Source of the DNA: Myripristis murdjan
Taxonomy: Eukaryota > Chordata > Actinopteri > Holocentriformes > Holocentridae
NCBI RefSeq assembly: GCF_902150065.1
Contig: NC_043990.1
Location: 7,089,276-7,153,275, forward strand
Direction: 5' to 3'
DNA: 64,000 bases
Part shown: in pieces, positions 49,901 through 60,184 of the stretch
Position numbering within the stretch: the first letter of the stretch is position 1
How the letters are laid out: each line of letters opens with the position of its first letter
Translations under genes and position numbers: made by a program
The notes under the pieces: generated by a model
Seen by the model: the letters and a program-made list of their open reading frames with translations, nothing else
Databases searched by the model: none
Told to the model about the DNA's origin: nothing

Positions 49901-51047
49901 GATGCGCTGACAGCTCCTCCTTGTATTTGTAGGAGATGTTCTTCACCAGGGTGGCAGCTGAGCGAACCTGGGGGTCTTCACCTATCTCAGCACTGACAAA
50001 GGAAGGCATTACCAACATGCTGTGGTATTTTTTTTTTTTATCATAGAATAAACAGCATGCATTGTGGATAACAAAAAAAAAAAAAAACGTTTTGACAGGA
50101 GACTCCTGGGAATACCGTCAGTCTCCCAAAGTCTGGCAGATTTTTGGTGAGGCTAAGAGAAATGTTAATATTGTTAACACCAACACATTTTGAGTGATTG
50201 TGTGTGTGTGTTTTGAGAGTATGAAACTCTCTGAGTGTTTGGCTGCACAAGTCTGTTTGATGACATCTGATGTAAACTTAAAAAGTCGTCCATGCAGCGG
50301 AAGACTGTATGGCACATGTAAAGCTGGTGCCATGGAGGGCCAAGAGGCTCCAGGTTTTCATTCCAACGAAAAACTCCACCAGGTGATTTCACTGATTAGT
50401 TCCTCCTCTCTTCTTGAAGGTGAGGTAATCAGTGAAATCTCCTGGTGGAGTTTTTGATTGGAATGCAGTCTCTTGGCCCTCCATGGCACCAATGTGACAC
50501 CCCTGTAGCTACTGGATGCAGCATTAACATTTCAAAACAGCTTTTTGCACATTTCCTCTCATCCAATCAGTCAGAGATGATGATGATTTTACAGTGCAAG
50601 ACTAACACATAATGTATTTACATCATGAAATTTCATAAGAAAAAGAAAGAAAAAGGTCATAGGTACAAGACTGCACTTAATGCCTTATTTTTTCTTAAAT
50701 TACTACAATTTCCATAGTGCTTTATGCCGCAGCACCACTTTTATCTGACTGTGCAGTGGACAACAATAACAGGTGGATATCTGATATTTGACAAAAAGTC
50801 AACATCAGCTAATCAGTGCACTTTGACATCCTGTTTACCTGTGCACATCCAGCTGGTAGTTGACTATCTCTGCAATGGTCTGGGCGTCTGCTGCAGAACC
50901 TGACAGAGCGCAGTAGATCTTGTCATGGAGAGGAGAAAGTTTGTTCATCACTCTATTCACCACTGAGGCGCTGGACAGAGGGAGGAAGGTGGGGGGAGGG
51001 GTCATTGAGAGTAGAAGTAGGTAAGGCAGCAGTTTAATGGAGGAATT

Positions 51048-51128
<81 letters not shown>

Positions 51129-51455
51129 ACCCTGCAGACACCCGCGAGTCTGATCCAAGCACCACTCCTCCATTATATTCTATGGCAATGATGGTTGTCT
51201 GAAATTACAGAGGTAATAAAAGCATTTAGTTAATCCTATCTATTTTCTTTCTTTTTTGTTTTTTGCATTCCTTTATTCCGCGTGTCTAGATAGCGCAAGC
51301 GCAAAGCATGTAGCCTACGCACTGTTTCCCAATCAAGTCTCTTCTAGTTTCTTCCTTCTCCCGTGCAGTTATATAATTCTTGTCACAACACCTCGGCTAC
51401 TTACCCCGGTTTTCACCTCCTCAGATAACCACTCGGGTCCTGATTCTTCCAACAT
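46982..51455 (-). CDS. psmb9: Immunoproteasome subunit beta1i (PSMB9/LMP2), six exons, 216 aa
   Basis: Exons (minus): 51405-51455, 51131-51198, 50839-50970, 49863-49992, 47311-47452, 46982-47109; 651 bp in frame. Seen: propeptide [17 protein letters not shown], then the cleavage site G/TT with catalytic Thr1 at residue 18. Asp17 (SDSR) and Lys33 (MNKLSPLH) fall at the correct mature positions. Then [51 protein letters not shown] and [11 protein letters not shown]. Known: beta1i replaces beta1 in the immunoproteasome after interferon and shifts cleavage towards hydrophobic C-termini suited to class I. Same strand as tap2. An ISRE lies 228 bp upstream of the ATG. Intron 4 (47453-49862) is swollen by nested transposons. 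Length matches human (219 aa). Confidence 0.97.
47940..48236. repeat. Tandem repeat of about 80 bp inside hAT-like element 1
   Basis: Four copies of a unit containing CTCTCTGGGTTCTTCACAG, poly(A), AGTCAGGAAAT and ATAATAACCAAATAA, starting near 47941, 48040, 48119 and 48200. The first copy is the most diverged. Confidence 0.8.
48327..48669. mobile_element. hAT-like element 2, nested in hAT-like element 1
   Basis: A 343-bp non-autonomous element with ends CAGGGACGGTTTTTGC and (reverse-complemented) CAGTGGTGGTTCTGCC. A perfect 8-bp target duplication CTTAAATG lies at 48319-48326 and 48670-48677. Contains a GC-rich hairpin at 48442-48564. Confidence 0.88.
48442..48564. repeat. Inverted repeat inside hAT-like element 2
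   Basis: Arms of about 32 bp (48442-48473 and 48533-48564) contain CATCAGTCGGCATCAGGTG and its complement, with 2-3 mismatches near the outer part and a 59-bp loop. Confidence 0.85.
50325..50491. repeat. Long imperfect hairpin (MITE-like) in psmb9 intron 3
   Basis: The left arm starts TGGTGCCATGGAGGGCCAAG and the right arm ends with its exact complement. Similarity runs inward through AAAAACTCCACCAGG and GATTTCACTGATTA to a short loop, covering 167 bp. Probably a fold-back non-autonomous transposon; no clear target duplication. Confidence 0.7.
51050..51126. repeat. (CA)n microsatellite at psmb9 exon 2 donor
   Basis: About 38 CA units, beginning 4 bp after the exon 2 donor at 51130 (minus sense, so (TG)n immediately downstream of GTAAG). 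One of the longest dinucleotide arrays in the window. Confidence 0.95.
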
Positions 51456-51682
51456 GTTGAAGCACTGCCTGAATTCAGGTGGCGACAGCAGGCGATGCTC
51501 TGGTAGGGAAATAAATCTAAAGCCAAGCTAAAACCAGCGCGGTTTAATCGACGCGTAAACGTTTTGAATTGTTTTCTAGCTATTCTAAATCTTCTCTACA
51601 GCCTTTAAACGTCTTTACAACTCCTTCACCGACTCAGTTTTGTCGCACATCAGACGGACTCCATGTTTTTTTGGATAGTATC

Positions 51683-51694
51683 GAAACTGAAACT
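51683..51694 (-). promoter_or_regulatory. ISRE upstream of psmb9
   Basis: GAAACTGAAACT, a perfect GAAANNGAAA repeat, 228 bp upstream of the psmb9 start codon. Orientation is palindrome-tolerant; it is assigned to psmb9 by position. Confidence 0.75.
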
Positions 51695-51727
51695 TAACTT
51701 GTCCTTCGTCTGCCAATGAGCTTTAAC

Positions 51728-51875
51728 CTGCGTTCCAATACCCATACTACCATACTATTTAGTAGGGAAAAAAAGAATTAGTATGTCCCAATACATACTA
51801 AACTACATACTTTGTAAGGGCAGCTGCAGTACATACTAAAAGTAAAAAGTATTTAGTATGCGATTTAGAACGCAG
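51728..51875. mobile_element. Small MITE next to the psmb9 ISRE
   Basis: A 148-bp element with inverted ends CTGCGTTC and GAACGCAG and internal complementary ACTA/TAGT-rich stretches (CATACTATTTAGTA and TATTTAGTATG). Resembles common fish MITEs. No clean target duplication. It starts 33 bp beyond the ISRE. Confidence 0.65.
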
Positions 51876-52443
51876 GGCTAGTCATGGCAGATCTCGTTTC
51901 CAGCACTCAACACTTTAACATTTAAGAAAACGTAGAAAGCAATTTCGTCAAGATTTAGTTCTCAATAATTGTCCGCATTAGGCCTGAGGCATGAGCTTAA
52001 CTGTTTGTACAGTGTAACACATTTATGCCAAAGCCATAAGTGTTTCCTCAAGAAAAAAATGTAAATCTTGCCATCATTCAGTTTAAATGCCTGATGCTAT
52101 ACTTGTGTTACTTGACAAATATCAAGCAACACATCAAAAAAATAAAGATTATAGGAGAAGACTTAGTACTCGGGAAGCAAGGACATTGAGGAACACCAGG
52201 GTTTAAGAAAAGAAAATTTCATTTTAATGTGTACATGAAACATTCAAAAATCAGTACAATTTGGATATGGAAACACATGGTGAACCCAATCTCATCTCAT
52301 AATGGAAATGATGATTCTTAATTTAGTGTGTGACAGAAGTCCTGGGCTGCAAACCCTAACACAGACTGCAGGGCGATGGTTGCTTGAGAATATTAACAAA
52401 TGGATGAGCATGAAAATAATATGGCATAGTCTGCTCTATGGTA

Positions 52444-52500
52444 TAGTCTGTGTAAACATAGTTTACACTAGTCTGTGTAAACATAGTTTACACAGACTAG
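52444..52500. repeat. Tandem palindrome with forkhead-like cores
   Basis: The 25-bp unit TAGTCTGTGTAAACATAGTTTACAC occurs twice in direct repeat; each contains GTGTAAAC-ATA-GTTTACAC. The second copy extends to a 15-bp-arm palindrome, CTAGTCTGTGTAAAC with a 3-bp loop. GTAAACA is a forkhead core. Confidence 0.9.
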
Positions 52501-52682
52501 ACAATTAAAATGGCCACTGCCTGTATGAAAAAATCATTTGGACATGACTCCTAACTGTTTTTCGTTAATGTTCATCAAAGCAGGCCTTGTACGCTACCCC
52601 AGGTTCATTTTAAATCCTACACAGACCCAACAGGGAGAATATTTCCAAGATATCAAAACTTGATTGGCTACTTTGAAGGAAG

Positions 52683-55283
52683 TCATTCATCATGAAACTT
52701 GGGCAGCTTGTCTCCAGGGACGACCACATGCTCCACCCCTTTTTCTGTGATCACCACCAGATGAACCACGCCCCCGCTGACGTTGTCTCTGCCCATTGCC
52801 AGGGTGAGAGCTGAGGGCACAGAGACACAGGGTAGGGAATGAAGGGAGGGAGGGGAAAAAAAGTTCAGGGGTAAGGTAGGTAAACAGGAAGGAAGGAAGG
52901 AAGGAGGAGTGATAGAACAAGAAGCAGGTGAAAAATAGGTCAGTGACAACACACACTTGCATGTTTCCACAACAATTCCTATTTTTAACTAACAAAAGCT
53001 GAAATGTATAACAAGTGCAAACATAACCAATTACCCCATTAAACAGGTACATTAAATACTCATGCTGGATGTATAAAAACATAAACTTCCTCTAAATAGC
53101 ACTTCCTTTCTCTTCATCTGACTCTAACCTATAAATGCTTTTCTTAATCGTGAAATTTTGCAGGGCATTCACATTCATTCAGCAACACCCTCCCTCATGT
53201 TCATACAGTTACACACAAACACACCCTGATTTTTCCTGCCAAATGTTTCCCCTTCGACATGAGACGAATTTGCATACCCAAGGTGAAATCCCAGAAAAAC
53301 CTCATAAACAGGGACATATTATACTGTAAATGTTTTGAATTGAGGTACATTAAGAAGTTTTCACAAAAGTACCATTGATGGCAAACTGTTGGCACTCCTC
53401 TCTGGTCATGTTGGGTTTGTACTTGGCATCAGTGTAACCGTAGATAAACGTGCTGCCTGACCCAGCAATGGTAAAGGGCTGACTGATTAACATCCCACCT
53501 AGAGACACGACATACACCTGGGGATGACAGAGAACAGAGAATATAGATTAAGTACAGCAGCTAAAACATTCATAAGTGCAGCAGGGTAGCCTGATGGATA
53601 AAGAGACTGACTCTCACTGAAACTCACAAGTGAAATCCTCACAATAACCAATATGTGCATCAGCCTGGTGTCAGTGATGTGCAAGAAAGTGACCCTGCTC
53701 ACTCAGCATTGTAGACAGTCCAGTGTTTTCCACTATATTCATTCAGTGATGTTTGGCCACCACAGTTTAAACATTACTGCTTCCTACAGGTGAGGAAATG
53801 TTAGCCTACAGTTTATTCCAAGTCCTCTCCAAATCACTAAAATGTTATTTTACAGCACTGCCCTGATTTTGTAGGAGAATGAAAGGACTGATTAATATTT
53901 CTGTACACAAAAGGGTAATGATGGTTTTGATTTTTAAAGTTAATAGGAAATTTCATAAACCACTTCGGTGCACCGGGGCCAACAACTGTTACTACAACTA
54001 CAGCAGTACTTCAACTAGTGCTACTACTATTACTACCACTACTGTTACTACTACTACAGCAACTAGAAATATCACTTCTACTACTGGTACTATTAGTACT
54101 ACTACTACTACTACTGCAACAACTACTGGTACTAATGGTGTACTACTTTTAGTGCCACTACCTACTACTACAACTACAGTGGCCGCTGTAGTTGTACAAA
54201 TACATACCAGTCCTCCTACTACTGCTATTACTACTATGACTTGTGGCAATACTATTTCCACTACTTGAAATGCTATTACTAAGAATAATACAACTGCCAT
54301 TAACAAGTCTTGGAAAAATTAACTAGTATACTGTAGTAGTACCATTAATACAATTACTAGTACTGTTTCTACAGCTAATACTCGCTAATACAAGTACCAC
54401 TACCACTAGTACTGCTACAATTACTACTGGTCTTGCAACCAACTCTGCTATAACTGATATGCCCTTTTTACAGCAGCCATTTTGACATAAAATAGCATGG
54501 TAAATACAAGTGTTTCCAATGAAAAGAATTGTTTCCTTTGCAGTTAAGTACAGAGTCTTTCCAGTGGCCTAGCATGAACAACAGCAGGGCTCTGGCTAGT
54601 GAGTAACACCTGTGTTTACCCGGTCATTCATGTCAAAACGACTGTTGTGAACAAGATGTATCACCAGAGATGGTTAGTTATATTTTTAAGTCTATCCATC
54701 TCTCTCTATTACCATCACTACTTCTCCTACAACTGCTATGGTGTTTCTAATGATAACTACTACAACCAGAATGATATCATGACTGCTAGTGCTGCTGTCC
54801 ACCTGTGGTCCCTTCTTCCTGTCCCAGCCCGCTGTGATGAAGCCAGCCTGAAGCTCCTCCTTGTTTTTGTAGCACAGTTCCTTCAGGACGGACGCCGCCG
54901 CCATCACCAGTGGAGGGTTCTCCATCTGGACGCTACAGAGAAATAGGAGAGGGACACGTTTTCAGTATAAAAGTGGTAGTAGCAGGAAGAGAGTGTGTAT
55001 CTGTGTTGCCCAGGAATATTGTAATTTTGTATGAGTGAACACTCTGTTACATGTTCATACATATGTCTGTGTGTGTGTGTGTGTGTGTGTGCATGGGTGT
55101 GTGTATGTGTGTGCAAATGTGTGGCACCTGTGGAAGGACAGGTGGAACTTTGCAGCCTTGGTGATCGCCTGAGCATCTGCTAATGAACCAGCAATGCAGC
55201 AGAAGATCTGGTCGTGAAGTTGAATCAGCTTGTTGATGGTCTTAGATGATACATACTCCCTGAGGGAAAAAAAGAGAGAGACC

Positions 55284-55331
<48 letters not shown>

Positions 55332-56167
55332 GAGGGCCACACTGTAATCCAGATGTATTAGTTGTACATTTGCAGCAGCTGATTTTTTTCCTCTGGGCAG
55401 AAATACCACAATACACCAAAGCAAATTGAAGACATTATGACATCTGCAGGAGTCCGCTCCCCATAATGTCTTATTCTTTGAGACTGAACAGAAAAAAAAG
55501 TTTTGATCTAAGTTTTCTAGTTTACCGTCCCAACATCCTCACCCTCCAATGGAAGCTCTTGAATCTGAACCAATGATAACGCCTCCATCAAATGTCACTG
55601 CCAGGATGGTGGTCTGTGTGGGGAAAATGGAGAAAACTGTTACGATGTGAATGAGTATATTTCCTAAGCTATAGCTGTTATTTTGTATAGTTCAATGTCA
55701 AAAATACGAATGTGATGCATCATTATTCCACATTACACGGCTGCACCTCCATCCTCTGTTAAACCTCACAGCATGCCTCACTGAGTCAAGTTCAGAGACA
55801 CATGCTGTGAATTCTGGGATTTAGAGTTCTGTGTGGAAATCGGTTTGAAAAGGGGGGTCTTAACTGAAAATGAAAGTATAGCCTTTTTTCTTTGTTTAAT
55901 GATTATACTTCACCAATAAAAGTAACATTTAGCATTTCCCGATACTACAAAACCAGTAACGTGGATGTAAGGTCATATTCCATGTGTTATGCCGATTTTA
56001 TTAATCACGTATGGCATCACCTGCACAGCCGCGAAAATAATTATCGATGTCGTATAACACGGGGTAGTTCTGTGCACTGACAGACGAGGATACAGTAAAA
56101 TAGGATAGAGATTACTCACCCCTGTGCTAACTCCTTTTGTTTGCGAGTCCGCATAATGTTTCTCCAT
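52683..56167 (-). CDS. psmb12: Proteasome beta1-like subunit PSMB12 (fish LMP2-like paralogue), six exons, 217 aa
   Basis: Exons (minus): 56120-56167, 55543-55613, 55128-55259, 54803-54932, 53373-53517, 52683-52810; 654 bp in frame, with the same intron phases as psmb9. Seen: propeptide [16 protein letters not shown], then TTILAV with catalytic Thr1 at residue 17; Asp17 in SDSR; then [12 protein letters not shown], where the lysine falls at mature position 34 rather than 33 because one residue is added near G23-G24. Then [50 protein letters not shown] and MGRDNVSGG. Known: fishes carry this MHC-linked beta1 relative, assumed to be an alternative catalytic subunit. It differs clearly from psmb9, so it is an old paralogue. 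Head to head with psmb13. An ISRE-like site lies in intron 1. The symbol is from family resemblance. Confidence 0.9.
53970..54440. repeat. Degenerate (ACT)n triplet repeat in psmb12 intron 4
   Basis: About 470 bp of diverged ACT/ACA/AGT triplets. Translations rich in Thr or Val across it are artefacts of the repeat. Confidence 0.8.
55070..55108. repeat. (GT)n microsatellite in psmb12 intron 3
   Basis: GT runs with a few interruptions, 20 bp past the exon 3 donor. Confidence 0.85.
55283..55322. repeat. (GA)n microsatellite in psmb12 intron 2
   Basis: About 19 GA units close to the exon 3 acceptor (CT-rich on the sense strand), so it effectively lengthens the polypyrimidine tract. Confidence 0.9.
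55866..55877. promoter_or_regulatory. ISRE-like site in psmb12 intron 1
   Basis: GAAAATGAAAGT fits GAAANNGAAAS. About 290 bp inside the gene from the start codon and about 390 bp from psmb13, so it could serve both genes of the divergent pair. Confidence 0.55.
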
Positions 56168-56260
56168 TTTTCACCCAAAGCGAAAGAGGCACAGGAGAAG
56201 TGACGCTCCCCGCAGTGACAGGCGCACTGAGCAGGAGGAGGAGGTGCGTTCACATCCACC
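56168..56260. promoter_or_regulatory. Compact bidirectional promoter of psmb12 and psmb13
   Basis: Only 93 bp separate the two start codons. Contains AAAGCGAAAG (IRF-like, 56177-56186), GTGACGCTC (CRE-half-like), CAGTGACAGG and a GC-rich AGGAGGAGGAGG stretch. No TATA or CCAAT box seen. Both 5' UTRs must be very short or overlap. Confidence 0.65.
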
Positions 56261-59200
56261 ATGGCGCTGTCTACTGTCCTCGAAACTCCCGTCGCCGGAT
56301 TTGATTTCGAAAACGCAGCAAGGTAAACTGTACGAGTTTTTAAAATGTGTTTTCCTAGCAGTGGACTTTAACAGCAAGAAGTAAACACACAAGAATAAAA
56401 CAGGCACTGTAGTTAGCGACGCTTTCATTCCTGTCAAAAGTGAAAGTAACTTTGTTTAATGCGATTTGGGGTTTTATAAGTTTACACATCAAAACTATAA
56501 ACCATCCAAATGAATCTGCGTATTTTACTGGTGCTATCAGGTTTATGTGAATTGTTAGTCCGCATCATTTATTTTTATGCATTTATTAGTTACCCCCCCC
56601 CCCCCCCCCCCCCCCACACTCACACACGCACAGTCGCGCACACTCTCCTCACGCTCTCTCTCTTTTTTTCTAGAAATGCTGCATTGGAGGGTCTGCTTGA
56701 GAAGGGACAGGCACCCAAACCTCTGAAGACAGGCACTACAATAGCAGGAGTGGTGTTCAAGGCAAGTTTGGATAACAGAGTAGGACTTTTTTTTTTTTTT
56801 TTAAATCAGGGGAATACTTTTTCACCTTCACTAATAATCATTCATACATTTCCACACATCAGCATCCAGTATGACAACTGCCAGGTATGACCAGAGAACA
56901 CTGCTGCTGGCCACTGAACACCCCCCTCAAGTTGTTGGGGGTTCGGTGCTTTATTTCTCTAGCCGTCCCAATAGAAGTGACCACAAGAAAAGGACATAGG
57001 CTCACTCAGTCTAAAATGTCAGTTAAACAGAAAAGAAACACAAACAATAAATAGAAATAAAACTAACAACAAATTTATTGTGGTTTAGGGCATAGGAATG
57101 TCAGGAATGTTCCTTTGCCACACCATAAAAGCACTTTCTGACGAGTCTCTTGTTTTTTTTTATGTAATAACATCCCAGTTTGTCTGTGTTGGTTCAGGAT
57201 GGAGTGGTGCTGGGAGCAGACACAAGAGCTACCTCCAGCGAAGTGGTGGCTGACAAGATGTGCGCCAAGATCCACTACATTGCTCCAAATATATAGTGAG
57301 TATCACAAGTGATAGATCTAAACCAGCTAAAACAAAAATGTATCACCAGATGTTTTTATATTGGTATATATCATCAGTCTTTTGTGTTTGAATACATTCC
57401 ACGAGTTGTTCTGTGATGAAGTTAATGGATCTTTTTTTTGTTGTTTTTTTGTGAATTACTACTTTTTACGTGTTGTATTCAACTTAATAAGTACAAACTT
57501 TCCCTTCAGCCATTTGAATATATTTTTTTTAGTTTTTGCCTTTTTCACATTCCCTCACAAATCTCTCCAGCTCTGTCTCTCTCCTCTCCTCTCTTATCCA
57601 TTTGATTCTCTTTTTACACTCATCCCTTCACTAACTGTCTCTCTGTCTTTCTCTTCAGTTGCTGTGGAGCAGGTACAGCAGCAGATACAGAAAAAACCAC
57701 GGACCTTCTCTCCTCCAACCTCACCATCTTCTCTCTGAACAGCGGGAGGAATCCTCGTGTTGTCATGGCCATCAACATACTGCAAGATATGCTGTATAGG
57801 TGTGTGTTGGATATATGTGTGTCTGCATATGCACATGTATGGGTTTTATGTAGTCAGTGTGCATATTTGTGAACATGCATAGGTACATGTGTACTGCATA
57901 CGAGTATGTGAATGGCTGCATATGTGTATGAGTCCAGAAGCATCCAGCTAATTTTTCTGTCACTGTAATTGAGAAATGTGATTATCTAATGTGAGTTCAA
58001 ATGGATATAATGTAAAATTTCATTTTAAATTGTATTTTAATGCCTCTTGTCTTCAGGTATAAGGGCCATATTGGGGCCAATCTCATACTGGGAGGGGTGG
58101 ACTGCACTGGGAACCATCTCTACACAGTGGGACCTTATGGGAGCGTGAATAAAGTGCCTTACCTTTCAATGGGTATGCCATGGGACAGTGTCTGTCCTTA
58201 AAGTGTACATAATATATTCATTTTACTTTTGGTTCACATCTCCACATAATATGAAATTTAGTGCTGAAACAATTAATCAATAAACAATTTTAGTAATAAT
58301 TTAGTAATATTTTTTAGTAATAATTTTAGTAATTTATCCAGTGCTTGACAACGGTCCAAAACATTGCATACAGTACCTATTGACCAAGTGAAGACAGTGT
58401 GTAATATATTCTACGCTTCATAAACGTTTTTGCTCACACACCTGTCACTGAGGTGTGTGGATAAATGGGTAACATTTTCTCTGTTTCATATCATTATAAG
58501 ATCAGACTAAGTAAGCAATTTTAAGACGTCACTATGGACTCTGGTCATTTGTGATAGAAATTTTCCACTGTTTTTAACATTTCATATATCAAAAGAGGAA
58601 TCGAGTAATCAAAAAATATATTTTCTGTAAGATGATAGAAACAAATCAGAAATGTAAAACCCATCACTTCCTTTGTGCTAGAGTTTTCCCCCAGATAAGA
58701 CCTATTGGACACTTGGTGTATGCAACAGCAAAGTAACATATACACAAATTGCATCACATATTTAGTTCTACTGCTGTCACACACATTGTTACACATAGTC
58801 TGTATCCCATCTTGGTTTCAGCTGACTTTACTTTGTGTTCATGCAGGATCTGGTGACCTGGCTGCCCTTGGGATTCTAGAGGACAGGTTCAAATCTGACA
58901 TGCAGGTAGGTCACTTGGAAGGTTGCATATCCATAAAAGGCTCTGCTGTGTACCGCTGAGCAATATTGTGGGGCCAAATGATAATGCCAATATTTTTCCA
59001 GATATTATGGTTATAGTTCATAATTAGGAATGAAACTTTCCCTTTAGCGTCTTCTGTCAAGATCTTTCTTGAAACTACAGCAGACATACTGTATATCCTC
59101 ACTGATATGTCAATAGTCTGTTATTATTTGTACAGTTATGCTAATGTAGAAATGAAACCAATATAACTATAATGTTATTATCCTTTCTAATGTACATGCA

Positions 59201-60184
59201 TAACCTTTCAACTTTTGTAAGTTTTTATTTCCTTGAGAAAGAAGAAAGTGAGAAAATTGGGAAGTCCAGAAGTGCTAAGTTGATAGATCTAACCAAGCAA
59301 TTCTTGTGTCAACAAAGAATGTGTGGACAATATGGAGCCACTGTGTTGTCGTTTTCTTGGGTAAAAAATAATGTATGATATTGAAGCATTGATCTTGATT
59401 TTGCTAATTATTATAACTAAAAAGTTCGATTTAATTCGTTTTTCTTTCAGACCTCAAGGGACTAAAATTGATATTTTATTCTGTCTCTGTCTTTTTCTCC
59501 ATTTGTCTCTCTTCCTCTTTCATCATCTTCTTCCTGTCCCTCTGTTTCTCCAGCTGGAGGAGGCGAAAGACTTGGTGCGTGATGCCATCCATGCAGGCAT
59601 CATGTGCGACCTTGGCTCAGGCAACAACATTGACATTTGTGTGATCACCAAACAAGGAGTGGACTACATCAGGCCTTACCAGGAGTCAGAATATGTAGAC
59701 AACAGGTAATAACTACTTCATCCAAAATCTGCTCCTACAACAAATCATTTTTAAGTTTTAAATAGGTCAGGAAGTACTGTAATAAGTTACTTTTAATAAA
59801 GTGGAATGTTGCAACAAAGTAAATAACATTTATAAGTAACTTTGCCCAGAACTGGTCCTCAGACGTATTAAAACATACAACAGGCAGTCCAATTCTGCTT
59901 CCCATATTGTGTGCACTAAAAGACAGCAGAACTTACTGAGATAAATAGTTTCCACCTAGGGGCATTATGTAACATTTCTTTATAGCATGCAGATTCTCAG
60001 TCACTGATGTTGCTTGATGCGTAATAATTCTCAAAAAGAGTTTATTAGAATCTCTCACTCTCTCCCTGCTAGGAAAAGGCAATACAAGTACCGTCCAGGC
60101 ACAACACCAGTTTTGACAGAGAAAATAGTCCCCCTAAAGCTGGAGGTTGTCGAGCAGACCACGCAGCAGATGGATTCAGCCTGA
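56261..60184 (+). CDS. psmb13: Immunoproteasome beta2-type subunit (PSMB13, PSMB10/MECL-1-like), eight exons, 275 aa
   Basis: Exons: 56261-56322, 56674-56761, 57198-57295, 57659-57799, 58057-58172, 58847-58905, 59554-59705, 60073-60184; 828 bp in frame. Seen: propeptide with [14 protein letters not shown] (as in PSMB7/PSMB10), then KTG/TTIAG with catalytic Thr1 at residue 42; Asp17 in GADTR and Lys33 (CAKIHYIAP) at the correct places; [58 protein letters not shown]; and the beta2-type C-terminal arm ending in [13 protein letters not shown]. Known: beta2i gives trypsin-like activity, and fish carry an MHC-linked beta2 gene usually called psmb13. Intron 2 has a GC donor (AAG/GCAAGT at 56762). 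Divergent with psmb12. Candidate poly(A) signal AATAAA at 60521. Psmb10 is the alternative name. Confidence 0.94.
56587..56615. repeat. Poly(C) run in psmb13 intron 1
   Basis: About 25 C residues in a row between psmb13 exons 1 and 2; prone to assembly length errors. Confidence 0.9.

Larger units (their letters stand above)
51456..52682. other. psmb9-psmb12 spacer
   Basis: Holds the psmb9 promoter with its ISRE, a small TIR element (51728-51875), a tandem palindrome (52444-52500) and the psmb12 3' UTR with a minus-strand ATTAAA near 52230. No other coding exon recognised. Confidence 0.5.

Noticed and set aside
53879-54306. Thr-rich (plus) and Val-rich (minus) frames of over 100 codons
   Set aside because: Both come from the degenerate ACT triplet repeat inside psmb12 intron 4.
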